Origin: Haemophilus haemolyticus | GTDB taxonomy: Bacteria > Pseudomonadota > Gammaproteobacteria > Enterobacterales > Pasteurellaceae | Assembly (NCBI RefSeq): GCF_003351405.1 | Contig: NZ_CP031240.1 | Location: forward strand, 1,674,001 to 1,738,000 | Length of the DNA: 64,000 bases | Direction: 5' to 3' | Part shown: positions 36,897-47,860 of the stretch, in pieces | Layout: each line of letters begins with the position of its first letter | Position numbering within the stretch: position 1 is the stretch's first letter | Position numbers and translations under genes: made by a program | Notes under the pieces: model-generated | What the model was told of the DNA's origin: nothing | The model's database searches: none | The model's input: only the letters and a program-made list of their open reading frames with translations

Positions 36897-38828
36897 TTAC
36901 TCTTCATTCAATAACTTTAATTCACGACTTCTTACTTGATTTTTCAAGATTTCCGCAAATTCTTCCACTGTAAATGTACCTAAATCAGCACCTTTACGGG
37001 TACGTACTGCCACTTTTCCTTCTGCGATTTCTTTATCACCACAAACAAGCATATAAGGCACTCGGCGTAAAGTATGTTCGCGGATTTTGAAACCCACTTT
37101 TTCGTTACGTAAATCAGTTTTCACGCGTAAACCTACATCAGAAAGCTGTTTCGCGACTTTTTGTACATAGTCTGCTTGGCTATCAGTGATACTCATAACA
37201 ACCGCTTGGGTTGGTGCTAACCATGCTGGGAAGAAACCTGCATATTCTTCAGTGATGATACCAATAAAGCGCTCAATAGAACCTAAAATTGCACGGTGAA
37301 TCATGACTGGGGTTTTACGGCTATTATCTTCTGCCACATAAGTTGCATCTAAACGACCTGGTAATGCGAAGTCTAATTGAACGGTACCACATTGCCATTC
37401 ACGGCCAATGCTATCACGTAATGCAAATTCAATTTTCGGACCATAGAATGCGCCTTCACCTTCTTGAATTTCATATTCAAGACCGTTGTGCGCTAATGCT
37501 GCTGCAAGACCTGCTTCCGCACGATCCCACATTTCATCTGAACCGATACGATTTTCAGGGCGAGTAGAAAGTTTTACTGCGATATTAGTGAAACCAAAGG
37601 TGCCATAAATATCGTACACCATTTTGATACAGCTAGTTACTTCGCTCTCAATTTGATCTTCAGTACAGAAAATGTGCGCATCATCTTGAGTAAAGCCACG
37701 TACACGCATTAAACCGTGTAAAGAGCCTGATGGTTCATTACGGTGACAAGAACCAAATTCCGCCATACGGATTGGTAAATCACGGTAAGATTTCAAACCT
37801 TGATTAAAAATTTGAACGTGTCCTGGGCAGTTCATCGGTTTAATTGCATATTCACGATTTTCAGATTGGGTTGTGAACATTAAATCTGCGTAATTTTGCC
37901 AGTGACCTGTTTTTTCCCACAATACGCGATCCATCATAAAAGGGCCTTTTACTTCTTGATAATCGTATTGTTTTAATTTAGTACGCACAAAAGTTTCAAG
38001 CTCACGGAAAATTGTCCAGCCATCATTGTGCCAGAACACCATACCCGGCGCTTCTTCTTGCATATGATATAAATCTAATGCTTTACCAATTTTACGGTGG
38101 TCACGTTTTGCTGCTTCTTCTAAGCGTGTTAAGTATTCAGCAAGTTGTTTTTTATCTGCCCAAGCCGTACCATAGATACGTTGTAACATTTTATTTTTGC
38201 TGTCACCACGCCAGTACGCACCAGCAACTTTTTGTAATTTGAAATGCTGACAGAAACGCATATTTGGCACGTGTGGGCCACGGCACATATCAATATATTC
38301 TAAATGATGATATAACGCAGGCGTTGCGGTGCGTTCAATGTTTTCATCTAAAATTGCCATTTTGTATGGCTCGCCGCGTTTTTCAAAGGTATCACGCGCT
38401 TCTTGCCAAGTAACACGTTTTTTCACGACGTCATAATTGGTTTTTGCCAATTCCAACATACGTTTTTCGATGGCATCTAAATCTTCTTGCGTTAAAGAGC
38501 GGTCTAAATCAATGTCATAGTAGAAACCGTTTTCAATAGTTGGACCAATTGCCATTTTTACATCTGGGAATAATTGTTTAATAGCGTGTCCGAGCAAATG
38601 AGCGCAAGAATGGCGGATAATCTCTAAACCGTCTTCATCTTTTGCAGTAATAATTTCTAACGTTGCATCTTGGTCGATAACATCGCATGCATCACGACGC
38701 TCACCATTTACACGGCCTGCGATAGTAGCTTTAGCAAGACCCGCACCAATATCTTGTGCGACTTCAAGAACAGAAACAGGATGATCGAATTGACGTTGGG
38801 AACCGTCAGGTAAAGTAATAATTGGCAT
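36897..38828 (-). CDS. thrS: Threonyl-tRNA synthetase
   Basis: A 643-residue class II synthetase. Domain order: TGS (residues 1-60), editing domain with [16 protein letters not shown] and MCRGPHVP, catalytic core with zinc ligands in [10 protein letters not shown] and later His, motif 2 HRNEPSG, motif 3 GSIERFIGI, and an anticodon-binding C-terminus. AAGGAAA precedes the ATG. A hairpin 21 bases upstream imitates the tRNA-Thr anticodon arm, suggesting translational self-control as in E. coli. Confidence 0.97.
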   Translation of the reverse strand: MPIITLPDGSQRQFDHPVSVLEVAQDIGAGLAKATIAGRVNGERRDACDVIDQDATLEIITAKDEDGLEIIRHSCAHLLGHAIKQLFPDVKMAIGPTIENGFYYDIDLDRSLTQEDLDAIEKRMLELAKTNYDVVKKRVTWQEARDTFEKRGEPYKMAILDENIERTATPALYHHLEYIDMCRGPHVPNMRFCQHFKLQKVAGAYWRGDSKNKMLQRIYGTAWADKKQLAEYLTRLEEAAKRDHRKIGKALDLYHMQEEAPGMVFWHNDGWTIFRELETFVRTKLKQYDYQEVKGPFMMDRVLWEKTGHWQNYADLMFTTQSENREYAIKPMNCPGHVQIFNQGLKSYRDLPIRMAEFGSCHRNEPSGSLHGLMRVRGFTQDDAHIFCTEDQIESEVTSCIKMVYDIYGTFGFTNIAVKLSTRPENRIGSDEMWDRAEAGLAAALAHNGLEYEIQEGEGAFYGPKIEFALRDSIGREWQCGTVQLDFALPGRLDATYVAEDNSRKTPVMIHRAILGSIERFIGIITEEYAGFFPAWLAPTQAVVMSITDSQADYVQKVAKQLSDVGLRVKTDLRNEKVGFKIREHTLRRVPYMLVCGDKEIAEGKVAVRTRKGADLGTFTVEEFAEILKNQVRSRELKLLNEE

Positions 38829-38848
38829 TGTTTTTTCCTTATACAGTG

Positions 38849-38869
38849 GTCACCCATACGAAAGGTGAC
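38849..38869 (-). promoter_or_regulatory. tRNA-Thr anticodon-arm mimic in the thrS leader
   Basis: On the minus strand GTCACC and GGTGAC form a stem around TTTCGTATG. With a U-G pair closing the loop, the remaining seven bases are UUCGUAU: U at the position of U33, CGU as a threonine anticodon, then A37. It lies just upstream of the thrS ribosome site, the position of the E. coli thrS operator. Confidence 0.8.
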
Positions 38870-39112
38870 GTGTTCGTTTAAAATTCTATAAAAATTAACC
38901 GCACTTTTGCCCTACTTGGCTTCATTCCTACCATTGAACGAGCGAAATTAGGCAAAAAATGCGTGGCGAATTCTATCACTTTCTTAATGTATTGTTAAAT
39001 AAATGCACATATTTTACAGAAAGGAAATAATGTTTTTCTGGCTAGGGGCTTTATATCCTAAAAATAAAGGCTAGAATAACCGCACTTTTAAATACCCAGT
39101 TAAGGAATAAAA

Positions 39113-39697
39113 ATGAGCAACGTATTAGTATTAAAATCTAGCATTTCAGGAAATAACGCCCAGACCAATCAATTGGCCGATTATGTTATCGAAAAATTAC
39201 AAGGTAATCACATTGTTGTACGCGATCTAGCCCAACAACCACTTCCATATTTTGATGCCACAGCAGCAACGGCTGTACGCGGTGAACCTAAAAATAATGA
39301 AGAAAAACAACTTCTTGCACTTTCCGATGAATTAGTCTCAGAATTAAAAAATGCGGAAACTCTGGTTATTGGTGCACCAATGTATAATCTTAGCATCCCA
39401 ACACAATTAAAAACTTATTTTGATTTTATCGCACGTCCACGTGTCACTTTCCAATATACGGCAAATGGACCAGAAGGATTATTAAAAGGTAAAAAAGCGA
39501 TTGTGTTATGTGCATTTGGTGGGTTGTATGATGAAGAAAATCTAGTGACACAATATATGAAGTCAATTTTAGGTTTTATCGGTATCACAGATGTGCAATT
39601 TATTTATGCGCAAGGCATTGGATTCGGACCAGAAGCGATTGAAAAAGCCCAAGCGTCCGCAAAAAATAAAATTAATGAAATTGTAGCAACCCTTTAA
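39113..39697 (+). CDS. azoR: FMN-dependent NADH-azoreductase (AcpD)
   Basis: A 194-residue flavodoxin-fold quinone/azo reductase. The FMN phosphate loop is in [17 protein letters not shown], and the family segments [19 protein letters not shown] and the [11 protein letters not shown] stretch are clear. AAGGAA precedes the ATG. It is alone between divergent thrS and convergent topA. Confidence 0.92.
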   Translation: MSNVLVLKSSISGNNAQTNQLADYVIEKLQGNHIVVRDLAQQPLPYFDATAATAVRGEPKNNEEKQLLALSDELVSELKNAETLVIGAPMYNLSIPTQLKTYFDFIARPRVTFQYTANGPEGLLKGKKAIVLCAFGGLYDEENLVTQYMKSILGFIGITDVQFIYAQGIGFGPEAIEKAQASAKNKINEIVATL

Positions 39698-39737
39698 TTC
39701 TTAGATAACCTATAAACATAAGAAGATTTATTACAAA

Positions 39738-39765
39738 AAAAGTGCGGTGATTTTACCGCACTTTT
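39738..39765. terminator. Paired uptake-signal terminator between azoR and topA
   Basis: AAAAGTGCGGT and ACCGCACTTTT are perfect inverted copies with a 6-base loop. It serves both convergent genes. Confidence 0.88.
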
Positions 39766-39769
39766 CTTC

Positions 39770-42376
39770 TTATTTTTTCCGTTCAACCCATTTTCCATTG
39801 GTGAAATCAACAATCCATTTCGTCGCTTTTCCATCTTTTTCAGAAGTCACATATTGTTTCTTCTCTTTACGACTAAAACGAACAATCGCTTCATTCCCTT
39901 CTGGGTCTTTTTGTGGTGCATCGGCTAAATAAGCCAATTTCTCAGGTAAACGCTCGCGATATTGCACAAGTTCAGCGATTTTAACTGGGCGTGTTTCGCG
40001 GGATTTCGGGAAGTTATGTGCTGACATAAATACACCACTCGCACCATCACGCAATACAAAATATGCATCAGATTTTTCACATTTTAACTCAGGAAAATGT
40101 ACTGGCTCTTCTTTCGGTGGGGCGACTTCGCCATTTTTCAAAATTTTGCGCGTGTTATCACAATTTGTACATCCCATATACTTGCCAAAACGACCAAGTT
40201 TTAAATGCATATCAGCACCGCATTTATCACACTCAACAACAGGGCCATCATAACCTTTAATTTTGAATGAGCCTTCTTCAATTAAATATCCATCACAATT
40301 TGGATTATTACCGCAAATATGGATTTTACGATGGGCATCGATTACATAGCTGTCCATTGCCGTTCCACATTTTGTACAACGTTTACGATCCATTAATGCT
40401 TTGGTTTCTGAAGATTCATCTAAAACATTCAATAATTCCGCTTCAGGAATTAAATTAATCGTTGTTTTGCACCGTTCTTTTGGCGGCAATGCATAACCTG
40501 TACATCCTAAAAATACCCCTGTACTTGCCGTACGAATTGCCATATTTCTGCCACAGGTTGGGCATTTAATATCGGTTTCCACAAGGCTATTTGGGCGCAT
40601 ACCGCCTTCAAGTTCATCCAATTCAGCTTTAGAAAGCTGACTAGAAAAATCCTTAAAGAATTGATTCAATTCAGTTTTCCAATTCACCGAACCAGAGGCA
40701 ATTTTATCTAAGGTATCTTCCATATTCGCAGTGAAATCGTAATTCATCAATTCACCAAAAGACTCATTGAGGCGATCAGTTACAATTTCGCCCATCTTTT
40801 CTGCATAGAAACGACGATTTTCAGTACGAACATAACCACGTTCTTGAATGGTGGAAATAATTGCCGCATAAGTGGAAGGTCGGCCAATACCACGTTTTTC
40901 CAATTCTTTTACTAAAGCCGCTTCAGTAAAACGAGCGGGTGGTTTAGTAAAATGTTGAGTGGGCTGCACTTCTTTTAAAGCAAGTTTTTCTGAAACAGCA
41001 ACTAAAGGCAATTCTTGATCTTCAGGATTCTTGCCTATCTGTGGCAATACCTTTGTCCAACCATCAAAACGTAAAATTCGGCCTTTTGCTTTCAAGGTAT
41101 AATCGCCAGCTGACACAGTCAATGTACTGCTATCATATTGTGCAGGCGGCATTTGACATGCTAAGAATTGACGCCAAATTAAATCATAAAGACGTACCGC
41201 ATCTTTTTCCATCCCCTCTAAAGATTCTGGCAATGCTAGAATGTCTGATGGACGAATAGCCTCATGCGCCTCTTGCGCATTTTCTTTACTAGAATAGAAA
41301 TTTGGTTTTTCTGGTAAATATTGTGCACCAAAATGATTTTCAATATAGCTACGTGCCATATTCAGCGCATCTTGACTCAAATTGGTTGAATCCGTACGCA
41401 TATAAGTAATGTAACCCGCTTCATATAAACGTTGGGCTAGCATCATTGTTTTTTTAACGCCAAATCCCAAGCGAGTACTTGCAGTTTGTTGAAGCGTTGA
41501 TGTAATAAATGGTGCACGAGGGCGAGAACTTGTTGGCTTAGTTTCTAAATCTGTGACAACGTAATCGGAAACATTAAGAAAATCTACCGCACTTTGTGCT
41601 TCTTTTTGATTTTTTGGATCAAATTTCTTGCCTTTATAATCCGTGACATCCAAGCGTATAGTTTGTTTATTCTGATTATTCGTAAGGACGGCAACTTCCC
41701 AATATTCTTCAGGCTGGAAGGCTTTAATTTCACGCTCGCGTTCGACTAATAATTTAACCGCAACCGATTGAACTCGACCGGCAGAAAGCCCTCGTGCTAC
41801 TTTTTTCCAAAGTAACGGAGATACCATAAAGCCCACTACTCTATCTAAAAAGCGACGAGTTTGTTGTGCATTAACACGATCCATATTTAATTGTTCAGGC
41901 TTTTCAAAAGCCTGTTTAATGGCATTTTTAGTGATTTCGTTAAACACTACACGACTAAAGCGATCATCATCGCCACCAATCACCTCGCGTAAATGCCATG
42001 CAATCGCTTCCCCTTCTCTATCCAAGTCGGTTGCGAGATAAATGTGATCTGCTTTTTTAGCAAGCGACTTTAATTCGGAAACCACTTTTTCTTTACCAGG
42101 CAGAATCTGATAATTTGCTTTCCAATCGTGATAAGGATCAATCCCCATACGTTTAACTAAGGCATTACGTTCCTTCTCTGCCTTAATTTTTTCTTTTTCT
42201 TCGGCATCCATACCTTTGGTTGAAATTGGTTTAGCTTTTTCACCTGTACTAGAACCAACCGTCGGCAAATCACGAATATGTCCAACACTAGATTTCACCA
42301 CATATTGGCTACCTAAATATTTATTGATAGTCTTTGCTTTTGCCGGCGACTCCACAATCACCAAGGATTTACTCAT
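39770..42376 (-). CDS. topA: DNA topoisomerase I
   Basis: An 868-residue type IA enzyme that relaxes negative supercoils. The TOPRIM domain has [14 protein letters not shown] and [14 protein letters not shown]; the catalytic Tyr is in [11 protein letters not shown] near residue 320. The C-terminus has three four-Cys zinc ribbons (CPTCGRN, CTKCGTA, CDKCGAD) plus a tail. The frame opens six codons earlier, but [10 protein letters not shown] is the conserved start. Confidence 0.96.
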   Translation of the reverse strand: MSKSLVIVESPAKAKTINKYLGSQYVVKSSVGHIRDLPTVGSSTGEKAKPISTKGMDAEEKEKIKAEKERNALVKRMGIDPYHDWKANYQILPGKEKVVSELKSLAKKADHIYLATDLDREGEAIAWHLREVIGGDDDRFSRVVFNEITKNAIKQAFEKPEQLNMDRVNAQQTRRFLDRVVGFMVSPLLWKKVARGLSAGRVQSVAVKLLVEREREIKAFQPEEYWEVAVLTNNQNKQTIRLDVTDYKGKKFDPKNQKEAQSAVDFLNVSDYVVTDLETKPTSSRPRAPFITSTLQQTASTRLGFGVKKTMMLAQRLYEAGYITYMRTDSTNLSQDALNMARSYIENHFGAQYLPEKPNFYSSKENAQEAHEAIRPSDILALPESLEGMEKDAVRLYDLIWRQFLACQMPPAQYDSSTLTVSAGDYTLKAKGRILRFDGWTKVLPQIGKNPEDQELPLVAVSEKLALKEVQPTQHFTKPPARFTEAALVKELEKRGIGRPSTYAAIISTIQERGYVRTENRRFYAEKMGEIVTDRLNESFGELMNYDFTANMEDTLDKIASGSVNWKTELNQFFKDFSSQLSKAELDELEGGMRPNSLVETDIKCPTCGRNMAIRTASTGVFLGCTGYALPPKERCKTTINLIPEAELLNVLDESSETKALMDRKRCTKCGTAMDSYVIDAHRKIHICGNNPNCDGYLIEEGSFKIKGYDGPVVECDKCGADMHLKLGRFGKYMGCTNCDNTRKILKNGEVAPPKEEPVHFPELKCEKSDAYFVLRDGASGVFMSAHNFPKSRETRPVKIAELVQYRERLPEKLAYLADAPQKDPEGNEAIVRFSRKEKKQYVTSEKDGKATKWIVDFTNGKWVERKK

Positions 42377-42471
42377 TTGATTACCTAATATCACTAGAAT
42401 TTTGTAAAATTGGGGGTATAGTGCAAAGTTATGTAGGCAAAATCAAGCATTTTTTCAAAAAAGGTCTATAA

Positions 42472-43389
42472 ATGGATAAACTCAACGCGATTTCTATTTT
42501 CTGCAAAGTCATTGAAACCCAAAGTTTTACATTGGCAGCAAAGCAACAAAATATTTCTGTGGCGATGGCAAGCAAATTAGTTTCACAGTTAGAAGAACAT
42601 TTAAAAACACGCTTGTTACAACGTACCACTAGAAAAATTATGCCTACTGAGGCGGGGATGATGTATTACCAACGCTGCCAAGGAATTTTGCTTGATTTAG
42701 ATGAAGCAGACTCTAGCATCACTCACCTCACTAGCTCATTACAAGGAAATTTACTTATTTCTGTTCCTCGTGATTTTGGCTTGCTTTTTATCGTACCGAA
42801 TTTACCACTGTTTATTGCCGAACATCCTAATCTACATGTTGAAATTGAGTTTAATGATAAAAAAATTGACCTTGTGGCAGAAGGCTATGATCTTGCATTA
42901 CGTATCGGCCATATAGCGGACAGTTCTCTTGTATCACGCAAAATCAGTACAAATACGCTACACTTTGTGGCATCACCAAGTTATCTTGAAGCGAATGGTA
43001 TTCCACAAACGCCTGATGATTTAGAACATCACAATGGCTTACTTTATAAAAATGTAATGAATCAAGTGAATTGGGTTGGCTCACGCATAAATCAAACACA
43101 GCGCTTCAAAATCCAATCAAAGGTTGTGAGCAATAGTGGTTTAGCCTTATTAGAAATGGCAAAAGCAGGACTAGGTATTGTGAATTTACCGAGATTTATT
43201 ATTGGTCAATCTCTCGAAAAAGGTGAACTGATTGAAATATTACCAGAATATAAACAACAAAAATTAGAAATTCATGTAGTCTATCCAAACAGAAGACATT
43301 TACCAATAAAAGTGCGGGCATTTATTGAATTTTTATCTGGCTTAGGCTTGTGTTCAGAAATTTTGGAAAATCCTGAAGATAGTCACTAA
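42472..43389 (+). CDS. LysR-family transcriptional regulator
   Basis: A 305-residue regulator with an N-terminal winged HTH (LNAISIFCKVIETQSFTLA...VAMASKLVSQLEEHL) and a periplasmic-binding-like effector domain. It resembles the DsdC/YafC-like group by HTH pattern, but target and effector are unknown. It is divergent from topA and convergent with pntB. A paired uptake-signal terminator follows. Confidence 0.9.
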   Translation: MDKLNAISIFCKVIETQSFTLAAKQQNISVAMASKLVSQLEEHLKTRLLQRTTRKIMPTEAGMMYYQRCQGILLDLDEADSSITHLTSSLQGNLLISVPRDFGLLFIVPNLPLFIAEHPNLHVEIEFNDKKIDLVAEGYDLALRIGHIADSSLVSRKISTNTLHFVASPSYLEANGIPQTPDDLEHHNGLLYKNVMNQVNWVGSRINQTQRFKIQSKVVSNSGLALLEMAKAGLGIVNLPRFIIGQSLEKGELIEILPEYKQQKLEIHVVYPNRRHLPIKVRAFIEFLSGLGLCSEILENPEDSH

Positions 43390-43404
43390 ACGCCATAAAA
43401 AAAT

Positions 43405-43432
43405 ACCGCACTTAGGTAACTCCAAGTGCGGT
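43405..43432. terminator. Paired uptake-signal terminator
   Basis: ACCGCACTT and AAGTGCGGT are perfect inverted copies around a 10-base loop, between the convergent LysR gene and pntB. Confidence 0.85.
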
Positions 43433-43449
43433 TATTTTTATGCGTGTTT

Positions 43450-44874
43450 TTATAATGCTTTTAAGATATCTTCAACACGATCTTTTGCATCACCAAAGAG
43501 CATTTGCGTATTCTCTTTGAAGAATAATGGATTTTGTACGCCAGCATAACCCACTGCCATTGAACGTTTGAACACAATCACATTTTGCGCTTTCCATACT
43601 TCCAGCACAGGCATTCCCGCGATTGGGCTATTTGGATCTTCCATCGCAGCTGGGTTTACCGTATCGTTCGCACCGATAACCAATACCACATCTGTATCAG
43701 CGAAATCGTCGTTGATTTCATCCATTTCAAGTACGACATCGTAAGGCACTTTCGCTTCGGCTAAAAGCACGTTCATATGGCCAGGTAAACGTCCTGCAAC
43801 AGGGTGAATACCAAAACGAACGTTCACACCACGTTCACGCAATTTTGCCGTAATATCAGCGACTGGATATTGTGCTTGTGCAACAGCCATACCATATCCT
43901 GGAGTGATAATCACAGAACTTGCATTTTTCAACAATTCAGCCACTTCTTCCGCTGTAGTTTCACGGTGTTCGCCTTGTTCTTCACTTGAAGAAACTTGAA
44001 CATCGTTACCAAAACCACCCGCAATTACGCTCACAAATGAACGGTTCATCGCTTTACACATGATGTAAGAAAGAATTGCACCAGAAGAACCAACAAGCGC
44101 ACCAGTTACGATAAGCAAGTCATTATTCAACATAAAACCTGCCGCCGCCGCTGCCCAACCTGAATAAGAGTTAAGCATTGATACCACAACTGGCATATCT
44201 GCCCCACCGATTGATGCCACTAAGTGCCATCCAAATGCAAGCGCAATCGCTGTCATTAATAACACAGGGAAAATGCTTTCTGGATTATTTAAGAATGCAA
44301 CCATCAATAATGCAGATACCACAAGTGCAGCTAAATTTAATTTATGGCGATGCGGCAACATTAATGCTTTTGAATTAATTTTTCCGCTTAATTTACCAAA
44401 TGCAACAACAGAACCAGTGAAAGTTACTGCACCGATAAAAATACCTAAAAATACTTCAACATTATGAATATTTGTTAATACCGCTTGTTCAGCTACAAAT
44501 GCGGCTTGTGCTGCTGCATCTAATCCTTCTGGCATTAACGCCTCGTGGTGTAAACCATAGCTATTAAAGCCTACGAGTACAGCCGCTAAACCAACGAAAC
44601 TATGAAGAATCGCCACAAGTTCTGGCATTTCAGTCATTTCTACTTTTAATGCACGTTGAACACCGATTGCACCACCGATGATCATCGCAATAATGATCCA
44701 AAATGTTCCTTCAGAATGAGGTCCAAAAATGGTTGCGATAAGGGCAATGGTCATACCAACAATACCGAACCAACAACCTGCTTTAGCAGTTTCATGTTTA
44801 GAAAGTCCTGCCAAGCTCATAATGAAAAGTAATGCTGCTAAAATATACGCAGCCTGTACTAAACCTTCAGACAT
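43450..44874 (-). CDS. pntB: NAD(P) transhydrogenase subunit beta
   Basis: A 474-residue subunit of the proton-pumping transhydrogenase. An N-terminal membrane domain of about nine spans precedes the NADP-binding dIII domain with [16 protein letters not shown] and [10 protein letters not shown]. It lies 10 bases behind pntA, in the same operon, and uses the proton gradient to make NADPH. Confidence 0.96.
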   Translation of the reverse strand: MSEGLVQAAYILAALLFIMSLAGLSKHETAKAGCWFGIVGMTIALIATIFGPHSEGTFWIIIAMIIGGAIGVQRALKVEMTEMPELVAILHSFVGLAAVLVGFNSYGLHHEALMPEGLDAAAQAAFVAEQAVLTNIHNVEVFLGIFIGAVTFTGSVVAFGKLSGKINSKALMLPHRHKLNLAALVVSALLMVAFLNNPESIFPVLLMTAIALAFGWHLVASIGGADMPVVVSMLNSYSGWAAAAAGFMLNNDLLIVTGALVGSSGAILSYIMCKAMNRSFVSVIAGGFGNDVQVSSSEEQGEHRETTAEEVAELLKNASSVIITPGYGMAVAQAQYPVADITAKLRERGVNVRFGIHPVAGRLPGHMNVLLAEAKVPYDVVLEMDEINDDFADTDVVLVIGANDTVNPAAMEDPNSPIAGMPVLEVWKAQNVIVFKRSMAVGYAGVQNPLFFKENTQMLFGDAKDRVEDILKAL

Positions 44875-44884
44875 TGTGCGCTCC

Positions 44885-46423
44885 TTAACCTTTTCTAAAC
44901 ATTGCTAACATACGTTGTGTGACACGGAAACCACCAAAAATATTGATGCTTGCCACCAAAATCGCCACAAAAGCTAAGGCATCGATAAATAGATTGCCTG
45001 TTGGCTGACGAATTTGTAATAACGCGCCTACAATAATAATGCCTGAAATTGCATTTGTTACTGCCATTAATGGTGTGTGAAGTGCATGGCTAACATTCCA
45101 AACCACGTAATAACCCACCACACAAGCTAAAACAAATACAGTGAAATGTGATAAAAATGCTGCAGGTGCAACAGAAGCTAACCAAAGGAATAACACACCA
45201 ACACCAGCCATCACACTGTATTTCACACGAGGATCTGTTGGTTTAGATTCTTTTTTCTCTGCCACCGGTGCAGCTTTGGCTTCTTGTTTTGGTTGTGCAG
45301 ACACTTGAATTTGTGCTGGTGGAATTTCTTCCCCATCACGAACAACTGTTACACCACGAAGAACCACATCTTCAAAATCAATATTGATATTGCCATCTTT
45401 CTCTTTGCACAAAAGTTTTAATAAATTGACTAAGTTTGTGCCGTACAGTTGGGAAGATTGCGTTGGTAAACGGCTTGGAAAATCTGTATAACCAATCACT
45501 TTCACTTGGTTTTCAGTTGTAACAACTTTCCCTGCTTGCGTATATTCACAGTTACCGCCAGTTGCAGCTGCTAAATCCACAATCACCGAACCTGGTTTCA
45601 TTGAATCCACCATTTCTTTAGTGATTAAACGAGGCGCTGGTTTACCCGGAATAGCTGCCGTAGTAATAATAATATCGACTTCTTTAGCTTGTTCTGCGTA
45701 AAGCTCCATCGCACGACGGTTAAATTCTTCCGACATCACTTTCGCATAACCATCACCACTGCCGCCTTCTTCTTTAAAATCAATTTCTAAGAAGCTTGCG
45801 CCCATACTTTGAACTTGCTCTTTCACTTCAGGACGAGAGTCAAAAGCACGAACAATCGCTCCAAGGCTATTTGCCGCACCAATTGCCGCTAAACCAGCCA
45901 CACCAGCACCAATCACCAACACTTTTGCTGGTGGAACTTTACCTGCTGCAGTAATTTGCCCGGTAAAGAAGCTACCGAATTCATGTGCAGCTTCAATGAC
46001 AGCACGATAACCAGAAATATTCGCCATAGAAGAAAGCGCATCCAATGCTTGCGCACGAGAAATACGAGGCACCGCATCCATGGCTAACACATTAATTTTC
46101 TTCGCGGTGAGTTTTTTCATTAACTCAGGATTTTGCATACGCCAAATAAAGCTTACAAGCGTTGCTCCTTCCTTCATTTGAGCAATTTCTTCATCTGTCG
46201 GTGCATTTACTTTGAAGATAATATCCGATTGCCAAATTTCAGCCGACGTACCGATCTTCGCGCCTGCCTCTAAAAATGCTTGATCTTCAAAACTAGCTTT
46301 AAAACCTGCATCGTGTTCCACGATCACGTCAAAGCCCAATTTCAATATTTGCTGAACCGTTTTCGGCGTTGCCGCCACACGGCTCTCATTCTCAAGCAGC
46401 TCTCTAGGTACACCAATTAACAT
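44885..46423 (-). CDS. pntA: NAD(P) transhydrogenase subunit alpha
   Basis: A 512-residue subunit: NAD-binding dI domain ([18 protein letters not shown] around residue 170-190), a linker rich in Ala, Lys and Glu, then four membrane spans. It binds NADH and couples hydride transfer to proton movement through PntB. A CRP-like site lies about 160 bp upstream and a perfect short palindrome about 90 bp upstream of the ATG. Confidence 0.96.
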   Translation of the reverse strand: MLIGVPRELLENESRVAATPKTVQQILKLGFDVIVEHDAGFKASFEDQAFLEAGAKIGTSAEIWQSDIIFKVNAPTDEEIAQMKEGATLVSFIWRMQNPELMKKLTAKKINVLAMDAVPRISRAQALDALSSMANISGYRAVIEAAHEFGSFFTGQITAAGKVPPAKVLVIGAGVAGLAAIGAANSLGAIVRAFDSRPEVKEQVQSMGASFLEIDFKEEGGSGDGYAKVMSEEFNRRAMELYAEQAKEVDIIITTAAIPGKPAPRLITKEMVDSMKPGSVIVDLAAATGGNCEYTQAGKVVTTENQVKVIGYTDFPSRLPTQSSQLYGTNLVNLLKLLCKEKDGNINIDFEDVVLRGVTVVRDGEEIPPAQIQVSAQPKQEAKAAPVAEKKESKPTDPRVKYSVMAGVGVLFLWLASVAPAAFLSHFTVFVLACVVGYYVVWNVSHALHTPLMAVTNAISGIIIVGALLQIRQPTGNLFIDALAFVAILVASINIFGGFRVTQRMLAMFRKG

Positions 46424-46511
46424 ACTGTTTCCCTCTGATTGATGATTGGGTTGATGAGATTAATGAACAAACCTTCGCCTATTCATCGTTAAAATGACAA
46501 AAAGTCAAACG

Positions 46512-46525
46512 GATACAACTGTATC
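46512..46525. promoter_or_regulatory. Short palindrome upstream of pntA
   Basis: GATACAACTGTATC: perfect 6-bp arms around two bases, about 90 bp before the pntA ATG. A candidate operator with no recognised ligand. Confidence 0.35.
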
Positions 46526-46574
46526 ATTGATTGAATAAAAATAGGTAACGTTTTTAAGTGGTTTTACAAGATAT

Positions 46575-46590
46575 TGTGATAGGGATCACG
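46575..46590. promoter_or_regulatory. CRP-like site upstream of pntAB
   Basis: TGTGATAGGGATCACG matches TGTGA-N6-TCACA at nine of ten fixed positions. It lies in the 305-base spacer between pntA and the leftward DUF5384-like gene; the rest of this spacer shows no gene. Confidence 0.7.
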
Positions 46591-46668
46591 AAAAATTCTC
46601 TATTTATAATTTCCTGTTAAAAAATCAAAAATAATAAATCTATATATCCTATAAGTAATAATATTATA

Positions 46669-46704
46669 TAGAAAAGGCCTCTCAACTTTTGCTGAGAGGC
46701 CTTT
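46669..46704. terminator. Terminator downstream of the coiled-coil secreted protein
   Basis: AAAGGCCTCTCA (46673-46684) and TGAGAGGCCTTT (46693-46704) are 12-bp perfect inverted copies, with T-runs on either strand. Confidence 0.9.
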
Positions 46705-46728
46705 AAAAAAACTTTGGATTAAAGAAGT

Positions 46729-47235
46729 CTATTTAAAGAAACCAGATTCTTTTTTGACCTTAGCTTCCCCTTCTTTTTCCATCAGAGTTTTACTTCCACT
46801 TGAAAGGTTACGCGCTGAATCTGCTCCAGACTGGATAACATCAGTTTTGGCTGATTCTCTTTTTAATTCTTGCTCAATAAAATCATTTTCACGATTTACA
46901 CGAGCTTTTTTACGAGCTAATTCCAACTTACGCTCTTCAATCTCAAGCTGACGCAATTCATCTTCATAAGATTGATCACGTTTTTTATCAGCCATTTGAT
47001 TGTCATATTCACGTTGTTCAATAGCTTCTTGTTTACGACGAATTTCTGCTTGAGCTGCTGCACGCGCTTTTGCTGCTGCTTGAGCGGCTGCACGAGCTTT
47101 TGCCGCTGCTCTTGCCTCAGCTTGCTGACCACTACTTTCTGCCGCTGCCACAGCACTAATATCAGATCCTAAATCTGCAAATGCAGGAGAAACAACAGCA
47201 CAGCCTGTTAAAAGAATAATTAAACTTTTTTTCAT
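46729..47235 (-). CDS. Secreted Ala-rich coiled-coil protein, possibly DUF5384
   Basis: A 168-residue exported protein. The first 20 residues (MKKSLIILLTGCAVVSPAFA) form a signal peptide with an AFA cleavage site. The mature protein starts with LGSDISAVAAA, then has a 10-residue repeat (AAAKARAAAQ, twice), followed by a long charged helix rich in Arg, Lys and Glu, a probable coiled coil. The DNA encoding the repeat is a 30-bp imperfect tandem duplication. It resembles a Pasteurellaceae family that I recall as DUF5384. It lies 15 bp behind a SlyB/Pcp-like lipoprotein gene, with which it probably forms an envelope-related operon. Function unknown. Confidence 0.7.
   Translation of the reverse strand: MKKSLIILLTGCAVVSPAFADLGSDISAVAAAESSGQQAEARAAAKARAAAQAAAKARAAAQAEIRRKQEAIEQREYDNQMADKKRDQSYEDELRQLEIEERKLELARKKARVNRENDFIEQELKRESAKTDVIQSGADSARNLSSGSKTLMEKEGEAKVKKESGFFK
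47051..47110. repeat. 30-bp imperfect tandem repeat in the coiled-coil gene
   Basis: Two 30-base units (47051-47080, 47081-47110) differ at three positions. Each encodes one AAAKARAAAQ unit. Being a multiple of three, copy changes would alter protein length without a frameshift. Confidence 0.75.
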
Positions 47236-47250
47236 TGTTTAACCACCTAA

Positions 47251-47754
47251 TTATTTTTTAGCTGGACATTCTGAATTTGGTTGAATACGAGTTTCATTTG
47301 CTTTAGTTGTAATAACCACAGCTAAACCAGGTTTAAATTGACATTTACGACCAGCTTGGGTTGAAGTATATACCTTAGAACCTTGTTTATAAGTTAAACT
47401 AACACCCTCAACTTGAACTTTATCTTTAACCATAGAACCAGCAATAACTCCACCCGTAGCTCCAGCAGTACCTGCTGCTGCTGCAGCAAGATTACTATGT
47501 TGATAACCTAGCACAGCCCCAGTAATACCACCTAAGATCGCACCAGCAGCCTGAGCCATTTGTTTATTTTCTTTATTATCAACAAGTACTTTAGCTGGCA
47601 ACACAGATAAGATCGTGACAGTTTTAGTTTCTTGCTTAGTATTTAATTGAGTTGTGTCATAGACGTCAGCGCCTAAGTCTTCGGAAGAAACATTTGCACA
47701 ACCGGCTAAAACCAAAGAAGAAGTTAATGCAGTTAAGAGAAAATATTTTTTCAT
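47251..47754 (-). CDS. SlyB/Pcp-like outer-membrane lipoprotein
   Basis: A 167-residue lipoprotein: signal peptide with the lipobox LAGC, acylated Cys near residue 18. The mature part follows the SlyB/Pcp pattern: GADVYDTTQ, then a glycine-zipper double span (AAGAILGGITGAVLGYQ and GTAGATGGVIAGSMV), and a C-terminal domain with two Cys. GAGGA lies 8 bases before the ATG at 47754, favouring it over the frame start at 47769. IS1016 lies only 106 bp upstream. Relatives stabilise the envelope; its specific role is unknown. Confidence 0.8.
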   Translation of the reverse strand: MKKYFLLTALTSSLVLAGCANVSSEDLGADVYDTTQLNTKQETKTVTILSVLPAKVLVDNKENKQMAQAAGAILGGITGAVLGYQHSNLAAAAAGTAGATGGVIAGSMVKDKVQVEGVSLTYKQGSKVYTSTQAGRKCQFKPGLAVVITTKANETRIQPNSECPAKK

Positions 47755-47860
47755 CTGAATGATCCTCAAGTTGATTAAATTTTAAATCAATAAATTTAGG
47801 ATAAAAATTATCCTAGCCAGGATTCTATAAAACTTTTATATATAAGTAAATTAAATCTAA

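Noticed and set aside
38880..39112. Possible dyad around TTTTGCCCTA and TAGGCAAAAA between thrS and azoR
   Set aside because: The arms are imperfect and widely spaced, with no T-run or promoter relation.
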